DNA from: Promerops cafer
Lineage: Eukaryota; Chordata; Aves; Passeriformes; Nectariniidae
Assembly: GCA_013398275.1 (NCBI GenBank)
Contig: VZSE01010018.1
Location: 565,256-629,255 of the forward strand
Direction of reading: 5' to 3'
Length of the DNA stretch: 64,000 bases
Shown here: positions 36,650-49,305 of the stretch, piece after piece
How the letters are laid out: each line of letters starts with the position of its first letter
Position numbering within the stretch: the stretch's first letter is position 1
Notes under the pieces: model-generated
Database searches by the model: none
What the model was told of the DNA's origin: nothing
What the model saw: the letters and a program-made list of their open reading frames with translations, nothing else
Position numbers and translations under genes: made by a program

Positions 36650-37156
36650 CCAGGTTAAGCACCAAACGTTTATTGAACACCACGTATGATCAGTCTGTAT
36701 AGCTAATTATAACAACAATATAATCCTCACAGACTGAAATGTTTTCAATAAAATCAAAACCAAATGTATTCTGCAAGGTAAAACGAAGATCAAATTTATC
36801 TTAGTCCACACATGAATCTTTTATCAAGATTTGTTCTATGAACTGTACATTGCAGTGCCTTGAAAAAATCTCTGTCATGGCTCAGACTTCCCAGTGTCTC
36901 CTCCTCGTTCAGGTTTTCAGTGTGGAAATGTTTGCTGTTAGCTGAAACTCTGACCACACTATTTCTCCCATCCCATCTCCAGGTACCACTATTTCCCAGG
37001 CAGGTCTGGCATGTCCAGTCTTCTGGGACCTGCAGCCACCTATTGCTGTTTTCGAGGATTAGTTTGCCTTTCTGATTTGCATTGACCCAATAGTTCAAAA
37101 TTATAATCTCTTAAATGTACTAAATGGAACCTTCTATGCAACAAAAGGTGTGACAG
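36650..37156 (-). other. Candidate terminal exon of an unknown transcript
   Basis: On the minus strand a strong acceptor (pyrimidine-rich CTTCTTCTCTTTTCAAG) ends just before 37156. Then comes a segment richer in G+C than its surroundings. One frame is open from just below a TAA near 37112 down to the stop at 36796, about 104 codons, with no internal ATG near the start and mixed, soluble-protein-like residues. AATAAA follows at 36674-36669. Acceptor, open frame and polyadenylation signal are in the right order for a last exon, coding or not. The open frame is not in phase across the whole exon, which favours a noncoding RNA or a frameshifted relic. I do not recognise the peptide. Confidence 0.25.
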
Positions 37157-37927
37157 CTTGAAAAGAGAAGAAGATAAGTTAAAATTTAAAGCAAGCTTAA
37201 AGCTGAATACATAAAGGAGTCTATATAGACACACCCTGTTTCTCCAGAGCACAACACTTTGTCCAGGAGATCAAAATAAAGGAGTCAAAGAAAGTACCAT
37301 AAAGACTTGTCAATGGCTTGGCCAATTAGACACAGAAAACAGATGAAACTGGAAAGATAATACTTTGTGGTAATCAGATGCATAATGATTATAAGAAGGT
37401 GTGTAGTTTGATAAGATATTGCATCAGCTTGTGGAACACCCCTCCTGTCACAGACCCTAACTCTAATTACAATATAAGTTTTTTGTATGTGAGGTAATTT
37501 ATTACTAGTGTAGGTCAGAACATTTGAATGAGATGCTGGGGTCTGAGTCTGGGAGGATGAGCAGACCTACTCTGCCTAGGAGGTTGCTGGTTGAGTCCCA
37601 CAGTGATGCTGGGAGTACTTGCTTAAATTGCTGCAAAGATGCAGGGTTGGAGAGTTAAGTGATTTCACAACTTGTTTACTCTTAGTGGTATAAAACATTT
37701 GCCACAATTCTCTGGTCCAAATGCTTTCTAGGTCCGTGGATTTAGCCCAGTAGAGATGGTCTAAGGGAGAAACTATGAACAAAATCTCACAGAAACTACC
37801 AAAGATCCTGCTGACTTTACTGACCTTTAGATTGGACTGTGAGAGTACATCTGCTTTCATTTAACATGAGACTGAAGTGTGATAAAGAGAGAGATATTAC
37901 CTTTCACATTTTTGAAATACAATATTA

Positions 37928-37956
37928 TCTTTTCTTTTTTTTCTTTTTTTCTTTTA
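37928..37956. repeat. Pyrimidine (T/C) tract
   Basis: A 29-bp run of T with scattered C. It is followed by TTTAACCTTTAGATC, which would make a passable splice acceptor, but nothing exon-like follows. Confidence 0.7.
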
Positions 37957-40900
37957 ACCTTTAGATCTTTTTGGTATGTGGTTACTTTAGTAAAGAGTCT
38001 GCCATAACACATTTCAAGCTGATGAAACTATTGGAAAACAGAGATCAAGAAAGGTGTCCTGGATACCATTAAACAAAAACAGCATTATTTTTATTTCAGT
38101 GTTCATATTTTGTAGAGGGAAGAAGCAAATTACTTAGTCTATTAAGCTAAGAAAAATTTCCAGTAGCATTTTAGGTTAAGCCAGGCATTCTGCAGAGAAC
38201 TAATACTGAAACTCAACTCATTGCCCCCAAGAATTTTAACACCTCTAAGTCACTTATGAGCATCTGAAAAAAAACCCTGAAGCTCAGTTGAGGCTATCTA
38301 TGAACTATTTAAACCTGAACATTGGGCTGAGCACTTTCACATCTGCTTACATACCTTGTGGGGGCATTTTATCTTGTATAAATGTCCAGCAAATAGATAA
38401 CACAGTTTTCAGGTATGTAAATGGATATGTACTAACTCAAGAGGAGCAGAGGTAGATGAAGCTAGAAAAACACAAGGGCAGATTTTATCTGAATTCCATG
38501 TCTGCATTAGAGGCCACCTTGTGTCTACACATTACATGGCAGCACAGCCACAGTTCAGAGCGAGGCGACCAAGATGAAGTGGGAGATAGTGAAGCATAGA
38601 TTATTTTTTTTTCCTGGTGAATAATTTTATTCAAATTTATTTTTCTTATGATTGTTCAGCAGCAGTTTTTAATTCCTAGAGAATTCAGAGTGTTGGAGTG
38701 GTGGTTTAAAAGGAAGCAAAGGGAACACAGTTCACAAAGAAATAAGTTGTTAACAAGATGTTTCCCTAGCTACATAGCTGAGGTCAGTTAAGTCATCCTC
38801 TCTTGTAAAACCACTAGGAATGGCTGAGTGATTAACTCATTTGCTAAATGACTGAACTAGATCAGACTCTCAAGAAATTCATGGGATGAAGAGTAGCTCA
38901 GATGTGCAGGTGCTACTACTCAGTGCCTGGAAATTATCCTCTTCTGGCAGCTATTTAATTCAGTCTAATTACATATGCAAAATTCTGTTACTTTGTTATA
39001 CACCACTCATTTTCCAAAGTAAACGGTCGTAAGGGTTATGCTGCATGTCTATCCCACATACCTGTTGAATAGAAATAGGGTTAACCCAGACAGGAAATGT
39101 AGCATATAGCTCAAAGTAACCATCTCAGAGATGAACTTTTGCAAATGCTCAAAGAAAAAAAATCAGAAGTTCAGTAGCTATTTCAAGCTGATTTAAATGA
39201 AATACTATTGATGATTGCAACATAGTACTGATATTTCCTTGACCTCAATGACAAAAACCTATTGGATTTTAAATTTTCCTAAAAGCTACTGGTCAATTTT
39301 GGATCTTATGTAGTTTAAGCAGCCAAAAAGTACTGCATGATATAGTAACTGTAAAAGGTCAAGCAAATGTACTCAAAGAACAGTAGATATAATTGTGCTC
39401 AAACAATATTAGATCATGTAGGTCATCTTTCTGACAAAGTAGAGCTGTTTAAAGCAGTTTAATTTCTCATGATTTGTTTGGGTTTTCAAAGGACAATATT
39501 GTGGGCTGAACTTTTAAGCAGAGAGTTACAGTTTGAAATATTGTTTTAATTTAAAAATCACCATAGCTGCTACCAACGGAAAATTCACCTATTAAATCTA
39601 AACATTTCTTAGTAGGTTGCAGTGAAACAGAGGGAAGGCCATTTTCTAATGTTCTTTGCTCAGGCATCTTAAAGTTTCTCATTGCAAAAATGATATTGTG
39701 TTAAAATGGCTCTTTTCTTTCAGACTCAGGCTCGAACAGCATAATTCCTAGAGTTGCCACAGTTGTTAGAGCTTTCCCAAAGTTGATTTCTAAAGATGGA
39801 TAGACACCAGAGGAAAGAGAGTAAGTGCTACTGCTCCCATTGCTAGGGCAAAGCAGTCTTACATGATAATATTCAAGTTGGACTTCTTCTGAGACTGTCA
39901 ATCATCTCAAATTAACAGCATCAGGCAGGGAGCACATCATGAACACATCTTCCACTCACTGAAGTCTGTTTCATTACTGGGAAAAATTTGTGCATAAACT
40001 CAGGATGTAATTAAAATCAAACCTATATTTCTATGAACCCTGTTAAACATCTACAGAGTGTAAGAGTGAGCTGTCTGTGCCAAATTTATAACCCTACTAC
40101 TTTGGAAAGAAAATCATTGACTACTAAATGGAACAGAGTGTGGTGACTAATGGGGTTCACACTAAATCTGCACTGCTTGTTCTGGATGGCTGAAATCAAA
40201 AGAACACTTTTCACCACTTGGAGTCTGGATGTGCTTTGAAAACCCTAGACTTCCCTCTCTTTGATCCAATGAAATGAAGTGAAACATGTAGCCTCTAGGC
40301 AGTTTTTAGGTCCTGAAAGATCAAATAGACGCTATTACAGAGCAATTTGCTTGGTGAAGCCAAACAGAACGGATCTCCTCAAAATTTACCCTGTATTTTG
40401 CAGACCACATAGAAAAGGAAAAGGTCAGTAAACTGAAATTATACTACATTTGTACTGTTGATTCAAATGTTACTGAAAATCATACATTCCTTACTAGCAC
40501 TGGTAAGGTTCAAGATTTGGCTAAGAATTGCTCTGGAATTCTTTTTAGCCTTGCACTGTGCATAACACAATGGCTAATTAGATAGGGTTTGACTCAAAAT
40601 GTTTGGATGCTCTTTCCCTTTTTTTTTTTCTATCAAAAGAATAGACCTCTTTAAATGGTTCATCACAATTGAATTCTGTGTTCAATCTATATTTTGTATT
40701 AGTCAATAAACAAGTCCTGCCTTATCTGCATGTATCCTTATGATTTAAGTATTGCCATGACTCCCGCTCCTCTAATTTCATTTTTGTCTCGTCTCTGATT
40801 TCCTAGAGTTTTGCTGCTCTACATGGATAACCATTCAGTAAGTGTTTAGGATTCACAAACATTTTCTTAAACAAAATGGCAGAGTTCCAGATAGCTACAC

Positions 40901-41550
40901 AGGAGAAAAACCCTAGAAACTTATTCATACAAATATTCCCTCATCATACTTTGTTTGCCATGCTTGGATAATTGTGTTACAGAAAAATGGAGTTAACATA
41001 AGACTAGTAATTATCCAATCAAGAGTGGCATCCCAAATTTTCATGTAAGTATTTAATATAGGACAGAGCTGCCTTTAGAATTCACTGGAATTTGGCACTC
41101 TGTTCCAGTCTGAATTGGAAATGACAGTATTTTTCCCTAGTCTCCTATAGACTTTTAATTCTCTATGCATAATAATCTCAATAGTTCTAAGAAATAAACT
41201 TTTACAGTGTGATATAGAAAATATTAATTTGATCCATTGCTCCTGAAAAATTAATTACTTATCAAATAATCAGTACTGTTACTCTTTCACAGTGTTAATG
41301 CAAGAGTCAACAAAACATGCTGTAATTCTATAGAAAATGCTAATAACTTGGGAGATATTCTACAAGCCTCAGATTTTAACTGAGTCTACTAGAGAATAAA
41401 AGAACAGGAAGATCCAATTTTGAGATTCTTACAGGCTAATTGGAAAAACAGAATTGACTGCTACAACATCCTACCCCAAACTTTTCTCTGGGCAAAACTC
41501 CTTTTGTTAATGATTATTTAAAAATAAAATTCCACCCTACTGATGGTAAC

Positions 41551-41625
41551 AAAACCAATTTAACAAAAAGCGAAACAAAACCAATTTTTAAAACCCAACA
41601 AAACCTAAAACCAACAAAGAAAAAG
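41551..41625. repeat. A/C-rich low-complexity tract
   Basis: Irregular AACAAAACC and AAAACC units on the plus strand with few G or T. It is the same style as the tracts at 5205, 8010 and 10719. Confidence 0.65.
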
Positions 41626-42287
41626 TCCTTCAACATACTCACTAACAAAAACCAGTCTTATTTTACTAAGATAACACACACCTCCAATGGTTTTGAAAAG
41701 CTGTATGAAACCACACAAAGATCAGGTCCCTCGTAAAATGCAACATTCTATCACAATACCTAAGAAAATTCCTTCTTCAGAGAATAACTTTGTCACCAGC
41801 AAATAGTCCTCAGTTGGGGTCAAATTACATTTATTAGTAAATCTGCCTTCAAACCTTGAAATCTATGTCATTCAGATAAATGTTTCCCAAATATCTTGAC
41901 TTCCTTATGATTCTGGGCATTGCTGTACAAGTAGCAGCACTGGATACCTGAGCGAACAAAAGAGTTTCATCAAAACAGATGCTGGTGTCAGTCTGTTTCC
42001 TCTAGCCCTGTGTTTCCAGTTCTGGGTGAGTCTAATAGTCCCCATTCTAGGCATGAGCAGAACTGCAGGTTTTGCATTCATTCATAAAGCTGTTTCTAGG
42101 AAACACATTGTTATTCTTCATGACTGAAACCTGAAATCTAACGCAAGCACATGTGCATTCCCAGTTCAGTTACACAACACTGCTACCAAGCATTAATGCA
42201 ATGTCAGCTGGATTGATTTGACTCTTCCAGGTGCTGGAAGCTTTCAAATCCCATTTTCTTGTTTCATGAAAGTAGTTTTGATTTTAC

Positions 42288-42311
42288 AGATTTAATTTTA
42301 GATTTAATTTT
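42288..42311. repeat. 12-bp perfect tandem pair
   Basis: AGATTTAATTTT occurs twice head to tail. Confidence 0.8.
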
Positions 42312-44427
42312 CAGCAATGCCTAACTGACCCAGTAGCTATAATTCTGTTTTTAAAACTGACTTAGCCTTCCAAACAGCTAATGAATAACATTAGTTTCAT
42401 TCACCAGCAGCCAGGTTGTGCAAGATGATGAGGACCTGCCAGTGAGGCAGAAAGAAAACTTAAGTTTATTTTTTAAATTTCAAACTTATTTAGAGTTAAG
42501 TGTTGTTACTCATATTGGGATGAATTGAACAAATGATTCCCAATCTCTAAATAACCTGTGATTGATAAATTCTGAGATTTGGCCTAGGATATTTAATATT
42601 CAAGGTGTATGCCACACCTCTTTAACTAGAGCTAACACATCCTTCAGCACAGCTGGATGACTTCCTTGAAAAACACAACTGTAACTTGGATTGCATCAAC
42701 TTCAGAGTCGAAATACTTTCATGGTTTTGCAATAATAACTCACAACTGAAGATCTCAGTAGGCTGCCAGCCATTTCTAGGTACGGTTGCTATTAAAAAAC
42801 TAATTTGTACCCTTTGTCAGTGATGTAAGTCCCATGGCCTGGACTACACAATGTTTCCTCTGTGAGGGACTCAAACCACACTCAAACACAATTAATTGCC
42901 TACAAACTGTGTCTTTCATTCAAGTGTGTGGAAGCATTAATTTTGATCCTATCTCTCCACAGATTAATGGCAGTGCATATTTTTATGGTGACTTCACAGG
43001 ACTCCTTGAAGGAAAACAGCACTAGAATATTTTTCTTGCCTACTTTTACAGTAACTCCAGGTTTTTTGCCTAATGAAGAGAAAGTATGGATGCTTAGATT
43101 TCCAAAGACACTTACTGGAAGGTAGGTGTTCAAATACTGATTTTTATGGGATGCAAAAATCCAGCTTCTCTAAGATTCTCCCTTGACTCCTACCATAAAG
43201 TCTGATCAAGAAAAAAGTGCAAGTGGAATTAATGTGTAAACTATACAGAGAGGAAAGAGTGAAAAAATGATGAAGGTTCTTGCTTCCTTCTAAGTAAGCA
43301 CAGGTTAGATTCTGGTGCTGGGGCAAGGAAATGAAAAAAAAAAAATTAAAATGACACTCTTTTCTTGTCATATGTGACTGACCTCATAGAAAGAACACTG
43401 GCTTTAGAAAGCAAAAGCAACATATTATGTCAGGGGCACAACAAATTTTAAGGACAAAAGATCTGCTACTTAAACACAGAAGCCAAAACATTGGTTTATA
43501 AGGAGCTACTACAAGCCCTTTCTTTTCTTCTGATGACTGAATAACAAAGAGAATAAAAGAATAGAGAATGAAAAAAATACTAGCACGATAATTGAGACAA
43601 ACTGAATAGAAATATTTGACTGCCTCTCTTCTTCCATGTTACAGATAAACAATCCAATAAGTGGGCAAGGGTTGTGACTGAACAGGAGGAGCTTTTGGCT
43701 TTAAAAGATCCCAGTTATTTGCCAAACCTAGAAAAAAGTATGTGAGTAACAGTTTGTAGCTCCCCTTTATTTCATAGTCAGGCATTTTATTCTTAAACAA
43801 TTTCATGTATGCTTGTATTCCAAATTAGCAGTTTAAGGTTACTAATTACATTAACTTACTCAGCAGTACAATGCTGAGTATCAATCAGGATGCATTAGGA
43901 AATAAGAAGCACGTCTAAGTTTGCTCTCCCTCTAGAATCAACTAAAAATGTCACAGTACTGCAGTCAGACAGTTCAGATATGAATATTCATTGGCAACTG
44001 TTTGTGACAGATTTATGAATGCTTTCACCTGCTGGTGGAAAAACATTAAGTTGCAAAATAAAGCTATTAAAGTAAGTGAAAAGAAAAAATAAAGGATATA
44101 CACAGATGGATGATGATCTTGGAATTATGCAATCTTGAGAGAAAAGAATGGTCTTAATTTTCATATTATGAAAACATTTGTTTTATATATGCAGATTGTC
44201 AAGGTCTTAGCATTTAACTCACTGTCATCGTGCAACGTTCACCAAACATGTGGAATGATGGGCTCAGCTATCCCATCACAACCTTGTGGCACAAACACAT
44301 GTAATGGTAATTCTTTAAGATTTTGACTGCTATTTTCCTAAACTGTCTTAACAAAAGAGGAAATCTCCATTAAGAGAACAGCATTTTGTCACCTAGGACA
44401 AAAGGCTTGATTACAAATATTGTAATA

Positions 44428-44615
44428 ATAAAAATGCATAGCACTGCTAGAGTGCTTTCAGCCTGAGGATCTGAAATTGCTTTTAATAAATTAAGTCTCA
44501 AGATTTTTAAGAGGAAAGCATTTGCCACACTTTAGAGATGGGGAAAGTGATGAACACAGAGGATAACTGATTAGTTCAATTTAAAAACAAAGCGTAACAC
44601 ACAGGTTAGAGGCAA
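44428..44615 (-). repeat. Amniote MIR-type SINE (MIR1_Amn-like) relic
   Basis: The plus strand follows the pattern I know from amniote MIR elements in turtles, crocodiles and birds: GCATAGCACTGCTAGAGTGC, CAGCCTGAGGATCTGAAATT, TTTTAATAAATTAAGTCTCA, TTTAGAGATGGGGAAAGTGA and a residual ACACAGAGG. Five blocks stand in the correct order over about 180 bp, so this is the most complete MIR-type copy here. Strand is given by analogy with the MIR core. Confidence 0.7.
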
Positions 44616-45252
44616 ATAAACTAATTCAGTATTTTATTGATGGATTAAACAATTTCTGTGAGTTAAAGCACTTTTTTAATGATTTATGCTGGAGAAGCAT
44701 CATGATCTGAAGCTTGTTAAAAGGTATGTAAAAGAAGTATGGGCTTGTTTCACCATTTGTGTCATAGGAGACTTTGCTGTATATTCTTTGCATTCCTCTC
44801 TTAAATTTTGTAAATTTGACTTCACAGGCCTCATTTCCTTTTTTTTTATTGAAATATGCCAAGATTCAGATTATTTTAATGAGCTAGTGGAGGTGGTTAA
44901 ACAAGTGTTTGTATCAATACCTATAAATACCAGGCTAATCTGAGTGGATTTGTGTGATACTAACTGATACAGCTTCATAAAGATAAAATCAAAAGAAACA
45001 AAGTAGAAGAGATAATGGATCCTAAAACAGTTCTTAATGAAGGACTAAAGAACAAGCTACTAAATGGGGAAGAACCAAGCCCTGCTGCAGTGGCCAGGTT
45101 TATTCATCCCTGAAACAGAAAGAAATGTAATAATTAGAAATAGATTAGTTTAATCAAGAAAGAAGTTTGGGTGGGTATCTTAACAAAAATTGTATCTGAG
45201 ACTGCCATAGAAACAGGGACCAATAGCGAAGCAGAGATGACAAGAATGCAAG

Positions 45253-45648
45253 ATGCAAAAAAAGAAGGTTCAATCTTTCTGGAGAATAAATTTTTGGACA
45301 AGTTGTTTTTCTTGCTTCAAAGATTTATCTGTATCTGTGTATGAAAGGAAAGACTTCATTGCATTTCACAAACTCATATTATTAACATGTTTTAGTGGCT
45401 TGCTGGTCTTCTGTTCCCTGGTAAGAAAAAAAAAACCCAAAGCTGTCAAAGAGAGTGAGGCCAAACAAGATAACCTGCCTGGCTACCAGAGAAGGATGCT
45501 GGCTAACAGAGAAGTTCCTTTTGCCCTGAATGATCTATTTAACCTCCTGAAAGAAAAATATGACATTTGCTGGAAAGATGTACTCAGAGGCACTAAAAAG
45601 GGACAAAAATGTGCTGCCCAGCTATTAAACTGTGGAAACTACATGTGA
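45253..45648 (+). other. 131-codon open frame with exon-like signals; unknown
   Basis: ATG at 45253 opens 131 codons ending in TGA. Residues about 24-57 lie between a good acceptor (TTTTTCTTGCTTCAAAG, ending 45322) and a strong donor (CCCTG|GTAAGA, junction 45420/45421), a possible 98-nt exon. The part after the donor (residues about 62-131) has mixed charged residues and a coding-like base pattern. Splicing and the full frame cannot both be true as drawn. A hydrophobic stretch lies near residues 42-56. I recognise no family. It may be a chance frame, an alternative exon with retained intron, or a decayed gene piece. Confidence 0.2.
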
Positions 45649-45756
45649 TCTTGAGCAGTGTTCACACAAGGTAAATGGGGTGCAATCCTAAATCATTCTT
45701 TGCATTTTTTGACAATCAGAAATCTGACCTGTATTCTAAGGAGAACCTTCCACAAG

Positions 45757-45807
45757 TTTTTGGGTTTGTTTTTTTTGTTTTGTTTTTGTTTTTGTTTTTG
45801 TTTTTTC
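45757..45807. repeat. (TTTTG)n-like T/G tract
   Basis: Irregular TTTG and TTTTTG units over about 50 bp. Confidence 0.8.
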
Positions 45808-45882
45808 TTCTCTGATCCCTAAATGAGCCCATGCATTCAGCATCAACAACATCCTACGGCAATGTTTTAAGTTACAGAAGTT

Positions 45883-45900
45883 AAAAAAAAAAAAAAAAAA
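45883..45900. repeat. A18 homopolymer run
   Basis: Eighteen consecutive A about 80 bp after the T/G tract. It could mark the 3' end of an old plus-strand retroposed sequence. The open frame at 45253-45648 lies 230 bp upstream, but no AATAAA precedes the run at a useful distance, so this link is weak. Confidence 0.9.
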
Positions 45901-48526
45901 GGCACTTTCTTCTGGTTTAAATAAGCTACTCAGTTATTTAACCAGGTGGCAGCAAGATGTTATGAGTAAGACCAACTCATTATTCTGCACTTTTTCCCTA
46001 CTGATCTTCCAAGATGCCTGCTAGGAGGGACACTTACTCCCAGGTGGCTTCCCACTGAACTCAGTATAGCCTTATCAATCCAGGAAAATACAGTACTTTA
46101 TAAGATTTTTAAACTACAGAAAGTACAGATATCCTTCTAAAACTACTCTAAAACATTCTGATGAAGCCAGAAAGAGTGTCTGTCATTACATTTTGTCAGC
46201 TACAAAATTAGAAAATACAGAAGAGCTTGGCTACCTGAACTTGGTCAAATATTGGCAAAGGACTTAGCCTGGATGACCATTCTTATTTCATTTGTCATTC
46301 CTTAATTTTATGTAAATACTTAATTAAATCTTACTGCAATATTTTGAGACATTCACTGAGTTTGCTTTTGAAAGGAAAACCAAAATGAAACCAAAGAAGT
46401 CGAAAAAGCCCTTGCGAGATGAATTGGGAGAGGAAAATTGGGGTGTTTTTTTTTGTTTTAATTTTATTTCTTTAGGCATATTAACAAATGTGCTGTGGTA
46501 GAATTCTATCTTATCCATATTCTCCACACTTGTTTTCTGCAGACAATATGAAGATAGGCTTTTAAAAAGGAGAAACAGAAATAAAAAAACACTTGCTCCC
46601 TCTCAAATTAGGAATTAATGTAGATATTACCAAAGAGGCAAAGGAACACCATGGTAACCTAAGAAGAAAACTTATTCAGTGTGTGTAAAATGCATTCTTA
46701 ATGCATTCTATACTCTCTTAATAGTATGCCAGCTCTAAAACTTCACAGACTGCATGAACATTGCTTCTTTTTTTTAAAAAAATTGTTTATGAATGATTGT
46801 TTTGCCATATTCTATGCTTTTCAGTTAAGATTTCTCCCTTTCGCTCATTTCTGCTGTCATGAAACCTGTTTTCCATTTTATTGAATTCAGTTTGACTGTA
46901 ACTCCAATCCACTATAATTGAAAACATTTAGTCCCAGATGTTGTCTATTTATTTTTTTCCCCTCACAACAAAAAGCAGTTGTGGTAAATGCCTTCATGTT
47001 CATATTTTTTTTTCTCCAAATTAACATGCTAATGTTTTCTTTCTTCTTTCATGGTAATTTGAAGAAGGACAGAGGGATACTGCTTAATCCAGGTCATGAT
47101 CTTATGTTTTGTCTTTGGAGTTTTAATCAAGTAATCAAGAAAACATTGTAGAAGGGTTTTTGTTTTTTGTTTTTTGGTTTTTTTTTAATTTTCTTGGTTT
47201 CTTAAAGAAATTTTAAGCTTTGTGTGTGTAAAATAGAGATAAATTTTTAGATGGCTTGAGAATGACAAAGAAATGTCAGTTCTGGAAAACAAAGGACAAA
47301 AAAGTTTTCATTGGCTTTCATGGCCAAAATTTAAATGCAAGGGCCTGTTCTGCATTCACACTGTGGTTTAGCAGTAGTCAGTGTGCTGCCTTTGTTATTA
47401 TGTTTTGACCATGAATAAGCACTAGTCTTCTACAATTTTTAAACTGTATCCTGAGGGAAACCCCAGACATTTCCCCCATTTTATTTATGGGAAAGAAAAG
47501 ATTTTGGTAACCTGATCTGATTGTTTAATCTCTCAGTCATAACCAGGTACCTATTACATATCTTCTTAGTAACTTGACCTACATTATTTTTACTGTAATG
47601 TTTTCATGCTTATGACTCCCATGTGAGACCTGTAAGCATTGTTATATCTTCATTTTGTGAAAGGGAGACAGACTGAATTCTGGTCCCATTGTAATCACTG
47701 GCAATATTTTCATTGACTTTAGGTTCTTGTTCTAATTATCTTTCCCATTATTATTCAAGACTGTCAAAAAGCCAGAAATTAAACTTGATTCTTGAATATC
47801 CCAGCATATCCCTGACTCACTCTATAAAAAAATTAAATAAAAAATGATCTGTAGAATAATTTTTCACTGTATTCTGTTTGTTAAAAGAACAGAGTTTATC
47901 AAAATAGACAATAGCTTTTACATGAAATGTGCTCTGTGTAAGTCATAGCGTAGAACTTGGTACATGTTTAGGCCTTTTTGTTTAATAGAGCTAGATGAGC
48001 TTCAAAAACATCTCATGAACAAGACCATTTTTTTCTTTTACCTCTTCTGCCTTTTCCCAAAATACAGCAAACATCCACTTGACAGGTTTAAAAAACGAAC
48101 AGGACACCATTCCTGGTCTTCTTTTTCCCAGCCAAAACACTCTCATGCAGAGACACATGGATAGCACTGCAGAACAATATGGTGTGTAATTTTATTTATG
48201 CTGAATGTGCTCGTTTTCTAAACAGGCTATGTGATAGCAGCTCTGACACATCTCATTAAAGGACTCACAGTCTTGATGGTTTTCAGATGTGTCATGCTAT
48301 AGATGGATATAAGAATTTAAAAAATATGCTTGAGACAGTGCTGATTCAAGATACGATGTATCATTCACCTCTCCCAGTAAGTTAATTGTCTAGTGATAAG
48401 CAGCATTACAGACAAAGAAACAAACCCATATTTATTTCTATTACTTAGAACTGTTTTGGTATGACAGCTACAACAACTGCCAGGATTTTCTAAGTTAATA
48501 TTCTCACCTTTTTCAAAAGCAGTTCC
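45901..48526. other. Gene-free A+T-rich DNA
   Basis: No gene is seen. Apart from the MIR-like relic (47612-47680) the stretch is unique, with T-rich low-complexity patches near 46445-46475 and 47155-47190. Confidence 0.5.
47612..47680 (-). repeat. MIR-type SINE core relic
   Basis: CATGTGAGACCTGTAAGCAT, then TTATATCTTCATTTTGTGAA and AGGGAGACAGACTG line up with the amniote MIR pattern CCTGTGAGGTAGGTAAGTAT, TTATCCCCATTTTACAGATG, GGGAAACTGAG. Only about 70 bp of the core is preserved. Confidence 0.55.
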
Positions 48527-48571
48527 CAACGAAATTGTTTTCGTTGTTCAGTGAGCTATGATCTATAGATC
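48527..48571. repeat. Two adjacent short inverted repeats
   Basis: CAACGAAA and TTTCGTTG (8-bp arms, 4-nt loop) occupy 48527-48546. The perfect palindrome GATCTATAGATC follows at 48560-48571. Both could fold as small hairpins. The sequence context gives no function. Confidence 0.7.
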
Positions 48572-48667
48572 TATATCATTGTTTTACACCATGTTCATTC
48601 TTTCTTTTCATCACAATATGTGATAAAAATATTCCCCAGTAACAGTCAGCCTGACTGCTTGGCCTTG

Positions 48668-48683
48668 CACACACACACACACA
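48668..48683. repeat. (AC)8 microsatellite
   Basis: A perfect dinucleotide run of about eight CA units. Confidence 0.9.
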
Positions 48684-49305
48684 AGGTACATAAAGGCAGG
48701 GATTGGACTACAGAGCTCATAAACTGTGAAGGACCATCAAGAAGCCTTAGCCCAAATATTCCTTAACCTTATTCCTGCTTTGTGGCAGCTGAGGGGGAAT
48801 GGGTGGGCATGATGTTCTTTTTCATAAGCACATAGCCACCTTCCACAGGAAAAGGACACAATGTGGATGAAAGGAAATCACCCAGGTTTCAGTATTTTGC
48901 ACTGGAGAAGTGATTGCTAAAAAGGGAGAAAGCAATGGGTTCAGATGAAAGCAGCTAAATATTTCAGCAAAGAAATCAAATTGGGAATTGGCCTTTATAA
49001 AAGAAAATTAATACTGACAAAAGCTGTTGAACGTGCTCTTGAGAATGAGCAAGGCTATTTTCATTGAATTAAGACTGAGGAAAAAACAGTAAACAAAAGA
49101 GAACAGGAACTTTAGCAACTTAAGCACACAGAAGTGTGGGGTTTGAGTTCATCATGCTGCTGAACAAGGCCCACAGAAACCAACTGAGCTGCTTCTGAAT
49201 AAGGTTCTGTGGCCCCCATAAACCCTTCTTACTCACTCACCATGAAATCAATTTATGTATACACACTGTAAAATAATTATCAGTCATGAAATTTTTAAAC
49301 CTGCA

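Larger units (their letters stand above)
37157..44427. other. Gene-free A+T-rich DNA
   Basis: Over 7 kb with no gene, few open frames of 60 codons or more, and no recognised transposon. Only low-complexity features are seen: a pyrimidine tract (37928-37956), an A/C-rich tract (41551-41625), and a 12-bp tandem pair (AGATTTAATTTT, 42288-42311). It is the emptiest part of the window by eye. Confidence 0.55.

Noticed and set aside
37560..37650. B-box-like GGTTGAGTCCC near 37588
   Set aside because: No A box at the right distance and no cloverleaf.
43610..43690. Faint MIR resemblance (TTACAGATAAACAATCC, GTGGGCAAGGGTTGTGACTG)
   Set aside because: Only two short blocks fit, with wrong spacing in between.
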